Positions 60,106-64,000 of a stretch of DNA of 64,000 bases are shown piece by piece. A program made the translations under genes and the position numbers. The stretch is from Paracoccus shandongensis (lineage in GTDB: Bacteria; Pseudomonadota; Alphaproteobacteria; Rhodobacterales; Rhodobacteraceae): positions 124,001 through 188,000 of the forward strand of contig NZ_JAFLRK010000003.1 in assembly GCF_017315735.1 (NCBI RefSeq), in the 5' to 3' direction. Within the stretch, counting starts at the first letter, position 1; every line of letters begins with the position of its first letter. The notes beneath the pieces are model-generated. The model was given only the letters and a program-made list of their open reading frames with translations, was not told the origin of the DNA and made no database searches.

Positions 60106-60142
60106 TTGACGCGTTTGCCAGACTAGCATATTAGATGACTAG
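60106..60142 (+). promoter_or_regulatory. sigma70-type promoter and GntR operator upstream of uxaC
   Basis: A -35 TTGACG (60106-60111) and -10 TATTAG (60129-60134) with 17-bp spacing face uxaC. Overlapping the -10 are two GACTAG boxes (60121-60126, 60137-60142), whose CTAG cores are palindromic and 16 bp apart. The layout fits repression by the adjacent GntR regulator. Confidence 0.55.
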
Positions 60143-60177
60143 AAGGCCCGCAAGGCGATTCGGGAGGAGACTTGCAG

Positions 60178-61584
60178 ATGCCGCTTCTGGACGAGGATCG
60201 TCTGTTTCCGGTCGAGCCAGCCCTGCGCGGCCTGGCCCGCGACCTGTATGACGGGATCCGCGACCTGCCCATCGTCAGCCCGCACGGCCACACCGACCCC
60301 CGCTGGTTCGCCGAAAACCAGCCCTTCCCCGATCCCGCGCAGCTGTTCGTGACGCCGGACCATTACGTCTTCCGGATGCTGGTGTCGCAGGGCGTGGCGC
60401 TGACCGACCTGGGCGTGCCGCGCGTCGATGGCGGGCCGACCGAAACGGATGGGCGCAGGATCTGGCGGCTGTTCGCCCGCCATTACCACCTGTTCGCGGG
60501 CACGCCGTCGCGGCTGTGGCTGGACCACAGTTTCCAGCACGTCTTCGGCATCGACCGCCGCCTGTCGGCGGACACGGCGGACTGGTATTACGACCACATC
60601 GCCGACTGCCTGGCCCGCCCCGAGTTCCGCCCCCGCGCGCTGTTCGACCGCTTCAACATCGAGGTGATCGCCACCACCGAGGCCGCGACCGACGACCTGC
60701 ACTGGCACCGGATGATCCGCGAATCGGGTTGGGGCGGCCGCGTGGTCACCGCCTATCGCCCCGATGGCGTGGTGGACCCGGACATGGCGGGCTTTGCCGA
60801 CAACGTGGCGCTGATGGGCCAGCAGACCGGCTTTGACACCGCCACTTGGGACGGCTATCTGGACGCGCACCGGGCGCGGCGGGCGTTCTTTATCGACCAC
60901 GGCGCGACCTCCTCCGACCACGGCCACCCCACCGCGCGGACCGAGGATCTGCCCCAGGCAGAGGCCGCCGCGCTGTTCCAGAAGGCCCTGCGCGGCGCCT
61001 GCTCGTCCCAGGAAGCCGACGCCTTCCGCGGCCAGATGCTGACCGAGATGGCGCGGATGAGCCTGGAGGACGGGCTTGTCCTGCAGATCCATCCCGGCGC
61101 GCGGCGCAACCATTCCGACCCGGTGATGGCCGTCCATGGCCGCGACAAGGGCTTCGACATTCCCGGCCGCACCGATTATGTGGCCGCCCTGCGCCCCTTG
61201 CTGAACGCGGTCGGGATGCGCCCCGACCTGACGGTGATCCTGTTCACCCTGGACGAGACCAGCTATTCGCGCGAGCTGGCGCCCCTGGCCGGGGCCTGGC
61301 CCTGCCTGCGCCTGGGGCCGCCCTGGTGGTTCCACGACAGCCCGGAAGGCATGATGCGCTTTCGCCAGATGGCGACGGAAACGGCGGGTTTCTACAATAC
61401 CGTGGGCTTCAACGACGACACCCGCGCCTTCTGCTCGATCCCCGCGCGCCACGATGTCGCGCGCCGCGTGGATTGCGCCTTTCTCGCAACCCTTGTCGCG
61501 ACCGGACGCCTGCACCGCGACGAAGCGCCCGGGCTTGCGCACCAACTGACCTATGGCCTCGCCAAGAAGGCCTACAAGCTTTGA
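60178..61584 (+). CDS. uxaC: Uronate (glucuronate) isomerase
   Basis: 468 residues. Family blocks: [18 protein letters not shown] with the metal-binding His-x-His, [41 protein letters not shown] and [14 protein letters not shown] near the end. It isomerises D-glucuronate to D-fructuronate (or galacturonate to tagaturonate). The start is the ATG at 60178 after GGGAGGAG. It leads the divergent operon with a TRAP carrier. Confidence 0.95.
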   Translation: MPLLDEDRLFPVEPALRGLARDLYDGIRDLPIVSPHGHTDPRWFAENQPFPDPAQLFVTPDHYVFRMLVSQGVALTDLGVPRVDGGPTETDGRRIWRLFARHYHLFAGTPSRLWLDHSFQHVFGIDRRLSADTADWYYDHIADCLARPEFRPRALFDRFNIEVIATTEAATDDLHWHRMIRESGWGGRVVTAYRPDGVVDPDMAGFADNVALMGQQTGFDTATWDGYLDAHRARRAFFIDHGATSSDHGHPTARTEDLPQAEAAALFQKALRGACSSQEADAFRGQMLTEMARMSLEDGLVLQIHPGARRNHSDPVMAVHGRDKGFDIPGRTDYVAALRPLLNAVGMRPDLTVILFTLDETSYSRELAPLAGAWPCLRLGPPWWFHDSPEGMMRFRQMATETAGFYNTVGFNDDTRAFCSIPARHDVARRVDCAFLATLVATGRLHRDEAPGLAHQLTYGLAKKAYKL

Positions 61585-61606
61585 GCTTCACCAACGGGAG
61601 GAAACC

Positions 61607-62584
61607 ATGAAGTTCGTCACCACCACCCTTGCCGCCCTGCTGTGTTCGGCCAGCCTTGCCGCGGCCGCCGATTGCGAGATCACGCTGCGGTCGTCCGACA
61701 CCCATCCCGACGGCTATCCGACGGTCGAGGGCGTCAAGGCCATGGCCGCCGAGGTCAAGGAAAAGACCGAAGGCCGCATCTGCATCGAGGTCTTCCCGTC
61801 GTCCCAGCTGGGCGAGGAAAAGGATACGATCGAGCAGACCCAGTTCGGCGTCATCGACATGGTGCGGGCAAGCTTCGGGTCGTTCAACGACATCGTGCCG
61901 GTCACGCAGACCCTGTCGCTGCCCTATCTGTTCACCTCGCCCGAACACCAGCACGCGGTCATGGACGGCCCCATCGGCGAGGAGATCGCCCAGGCCTTCG
62001 CCGAAAAGGATCTGATCGCGCTGGCCTATTACGACGGCGGCTCGCGCAACTTCTACAACTCGCAAAAGCCGATCAGGACGGTGGAAGACCTGAAGGGCAT
62101 GAAGTTCCGCGTCATGCAGAACGATGTCTTCGTGGACATGATGTCCGCGCTTGGCGCGAACGCCACGCCCATGCCCTATGGGGAGGTGTATTCCTCGATC
62201 CAGACGGGCGTGATCGACGGGGCGGAAAACAACTTTCCGTCCTATGACAGCTCGGGCCATGCCGAGGTCGCGAAATACTTCACCCAGGACCAGCACCTGA
62301 TGGTCCCGGAACTGGTCGCCGTGTCGAAAACCTCGTGGGAAAAGCTGAGCCCCGAGGATCAGGAGATCATGCGCACGGCCGCCAGGAACTCGGCCACGCT
62401 GCAGCGCAAGCTGTGGGCCGAACAGGAAAAGGCCAGCGAGGAAAAGGTCGTGGCGGCGGGCGCCGAGGTCATCAAGGACGTGGACAAGACCGCCTTCATC
62501 GAGGCGATGGCCCCCGTCTATGAAAAATACGTGACCACGCCCGAGGCGCAGGATCTGGTCAAGCGCATCCAGGAAACCAAGTGA
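61607..62584 (+). CDS. TRAP transporter solute-binding protein (hexuronate-type DctP)
   Basis: 325 residues with a signal peptide ([20 protein letters not shown]) and the DctP pattern: [67 protein letters not shown] (conserved Arg for the substrate carboxylate) and GAENNFPSY. Its operon with uxaC argues for glucuronate or galacturonate as ligand. A strong terminator-like hairpin follows. Confidence 0.92.
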   Translation: MKFVTTTLAALLCSASLAAAADCEITLRSSDTHPDGYPTVEGVKAMAAEVKEKTEGRICIEVFPSSQLGEEKDTIEQTQFGVIDMVRASFGSFNDIVPVTQTLSLPYLFTSPEHQHAVMDGPIGEEIAQAFAEKDLIALAYYDGGSRNFYNSQKPIRTVEDLKGMKFRVMQNDVFVDMMSALGANATPMPYGEVYSSIQTGVIDGAENNFPSYDSSGHAEVAKYFTQDQHLMVPELVAVSKTSWEKLSPEDQEIMRTAARNSATLQRKLWAEQEKASEEKVVAAGAEVIKDVDKTAFIEAMAPVYEKYVTTPEAQDLVKRIQETK

Positions 62585-62590
62585 CGCATC

Positions 62591-62620
62591 GGCTCGCGGT
62601 CGCCCTGGCCGCGAGCCTTT
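62591..62620 (+). terminator. Attenuating hairpin after the TRAP binding-protein gene
   Basis: A 9-bp GGCTCGCGG / CCGCGAGCC stem with a 9-nt loop followed by TTT lies 6 bp beyond the stop and 28 bp before the DctQ ATG. It resembles the partial terminators that raise binding protein over permease. Confidence 0.65.
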
Positions 62621-62647
62621 CCTTTCACGCAACCGAAAGGTGACGCC

Positions 62648-63181
62648 ATGCACGGCAGCATCGCCCTGTTGTCACGTCTCAATGCCCGGCTTTCCCGGAT
62701 CAGCCTGTGGGTGGCGGGCGCGGGGCTGGTGGCGATGACGATCATCGTCTTCGCGCAGGTCTTCTTCCGCTATGTCCTGAACGACAGCCTGCTTTGGGTG
62801 GAACCCGTGGCGATCCTGCTGATGAGCTGGTTCATCTTCCTGGGGTCCGCCGTGGGCGTCCATGAAAGCTTCCACATGGGTTTCGACGTGCTGCTGTTCT
62901 TCCTGCCCGACAGCGCCGGGACATGGCTGAGGGCGCTGTCCGACCTGGCGGTGCTGGGTTTCAGCATCGGCATGGCGGTCTATGGCTGGCAGTTGATGGC
63001 CAAGACCTGGGAATCGTCCTTGCCGGTGATCGGGCTGCCGGGGGGCTTCGGCTACATGCCGCTGTTCGCGGGGGGCGTGTTGATGACGCTGTTCGTGCTG
63101 GAACACCTGCTGAACCGCCTGTCGGGCCGCACGGTCGAGGCCGAGCCCGACGCCGAAGACATCCTGATGACCGAGGCCTGA
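62648..63181 (+). CDS. TRAP transporter small permease (DctQ)
   Basis: 177 residues with four helices and the DctQ pattern QVFFRYVLNDSLLWVEPVAILLM, GSAVGVHESFHMGFDV. It is followed one base later by the large permease. Part of the second TRAP transporter. Confidence 0.92.
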   Translation: MHGSIALLSRLNARLSRISLWVAGAGLVAMTIIVFAQVFFRYVLNDSLLWVEPVAILLMSWFIFLGSAVGVHESFHMGFDVLLFFLPDSAGTWLRALSDLAVLGFSIGMAVYGWQLMAKTWESSLPVIGLPGGFGYMPLFAGGVLMTLFVLEHLLNRLSGRTVEAEPDAEDILMTEA

Positions 63182-63182
63182 C

Positions 63183-64000
63183 ATGGAATACCTGATCCTC
63201 TTCGGCGTCTTCACCGCCCTGATGCTGATCGGCACGCCGATCGCCTTCTGCCTGGGCATCTCCAGCCTGGCGACCGTCGGATACCTGGGCCTGCCGCCGC
63301 TGGTGGTGTTCCAGCGGCTGTCGGCGGGGATTTCCGTCTTCACGCTGATGGCCATTCCCTTCTTCATCTTCGCGGGCGACCTGATGGTCAGGGGCGGCAT
63401 CGCGGCGCGCATCGTGGCCTTCGCAGGCTCGCTGATCGGCCATGTCCGGGGCGGGCTGGGGCAGGTCAACATCGCCGCATCGACCCTGTTCGGCGGCATC
63501 TCGGGATCGGCCGTGGCCGAGGCCGCGGCCGTCGGCGGCATCATGATCCCGCAGATGAAGGAACGCGGCTACGGCGCGGACTATGCCGTCAACGTGACCT
63601 CGATGGCCGCGCTGATCGCGCTGCTGCTGCCGCCCAGCCACAACATGATCATCTATTCGATCTCGGGCGGGGGGCGGATTTCGATCGCCGACCTGTTCAC
63701 GGCAGGCATCATTCCGGGCCTGCTGCTGGCCGCCGCCCTGTCGGTCACCGCCTATATCGTCGCCCGCCAGCGCGGCTATCCGACCGAGGCCTTCCCCGGC
63801 TTCGCCCGCGTCGGATACTTCCTGCTGCAATCCATCCCCGGCATGCTGCTGATCGCGATCATCTTCGGCGGCGTGCGCTCGGGCGTCTTCACCGCCACCG
63901 AAAGCTCCTGCATTGCGGTGCTTTATGCGCTGCTGGTGACGATGGTCGTCTATCGCAGCATGTCCTGGTCGGACTTCGTCCATGCCACCCAGCAGGCGGT
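63183..64000 (+). CDS. TRAP transporter large permease (DctM), 5' part
   Basis: 273 codons to the window edge. The blocks FTLMAIPFFIFAGDLMVRGG, FGGISGSAVAEAAAVGG, LLPPSHNMIIYSISGGGRIS and GVFTATESSCIAVLYA match DctM. The remaining ~150 residues lie outside. Fructuronate reductase (uxuB), missing from the window, might lie beyond. Confidence 0.93.
   Translation, partial: MEYLILFGVFTALMLIGTPIAFCLGISSLATVGYLGLPPLVVFQRLSAGISVFTLMAIPFFIFAGDLMVRGGIAARIVAFAGSLIGHVRGGLGQVNIAASTLFGGISGSAVAEAAAVGGIMIPQMKERGYGADYAVNVTSMAALIALLLPPSHNMIIYSISGGGRISIADLFTAGIIPGLLLAAALSVTAYIVARQRGYPTEAFPGFARVGYFLLQSIPGMLLIAIIFGGVRSGVFTATESSCIAVLYALLVTMVVYRSMSWSDFVHATQQA

Noticed and set aside
1..64000. CRISPR array or rRNA genes
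   Set aside because: No regularly spaced repeats of CRISPR type and no rRNA-like stretches were seen on reading both strands.

Overview
The window is GC-rich (protein-coding stretches counted by hand are around two-thirds G+C) and gene-dense. It carries three-gene TRAP operons, a formamidase operon, cyanide-insensitive cytochrome bd-type oxidase genes, 5-aminolevulinate synthase (the C4 haem route of Alphaproteobacteria), ccoG, an RTX/Hint-type protein tail and MocR, IclR, ROK and GntR regulators. This set points to an alphaproteobacterium of the Rhodobacterales, most like Paracoccus. That placement is inference from gene content, not a database match. The many insertion sequences and decayed genes suggest an accessory replicon or a fluid chromosomal segment.

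Layout. 1-3634: tail of a sugar-type ABC ATPase, then a MarR regulator divergent from a membrane protein/M20 amidohydrolase pair. 3657-5073: gene remnants (SDR, zinc alcohol dehydrogenase, enolase-superfamily dehydratase, DNA polymerase III alpha type). 5283-11993: a signalling and amide-use block with an OmpR regulator, a receiver-kinase protein, a very unusual NCS1 permease-Cys cluster-histidine kinase fusion, and divergently formamidase, an AmiS/UreI channel and FmdB. 12158-19416: IclR regulator, FAD-linked 2-hydroxyacid dehydrogenase and a TRAP transporter with acetaldehyde dehydrogenase and 4-hydroxy-2-oxovalerate aldolase, probably one route for a hydroxylated short-chain acid. 19498-23567: two small lipoproteins, a broken Hint-domain gene and an intact IS1595-type element carrying a P63C-like passenger gene. 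23707-28813: ROK regulator, sulfonate/taurine-type ABC transporter and a cytoplasmic sulfatase.

28987-30204 is a graveyard of a GntR fragment, a shrunken IS6 copy and a broken OxyR-like gene. 30362-36190 holds a DMT exporter, a DUF983 protein, a MocR regulator and the divergent CIO oxidase operon with its small DUF2474 subunit. Next come a ccoG gene with its iron-sulphur core deleted, a hemA gene whose 3' end was replaced by IS30/IS3 sequence, a frameshifted vsr and a stop-interrupted ATPase-type gene. 42154-49380 is a minus-strand aromatic operon: acyl-CoA ligase, citryl-CoA-lyase-like protein, flavin monooxygenase, intradiol (hydroxyquinol) dioxygenase, YCII protein, maleylacetate reductase and a GntR/UTRA regulator. 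Together they could activate, shorten, hydroxylate and open an aromatic acid.

49624-56325 is a defence-like island: a FitAB toxin-antitoxin pair, an MmeI-type DNA methyltransferase with two in-frame stops, an SF2 helicase and a GIY-YIG nuclease, followed by a tRNA-3'-end-like sequence. 56933-64000 is a hexuronate block: KDG kinase, mannonate dehydratase and an FCD-type GntR regulator, divergent from uronate isomerase and a second TRAP transporter that runs off the window. Fructuronate reductase is not seen inside the window.
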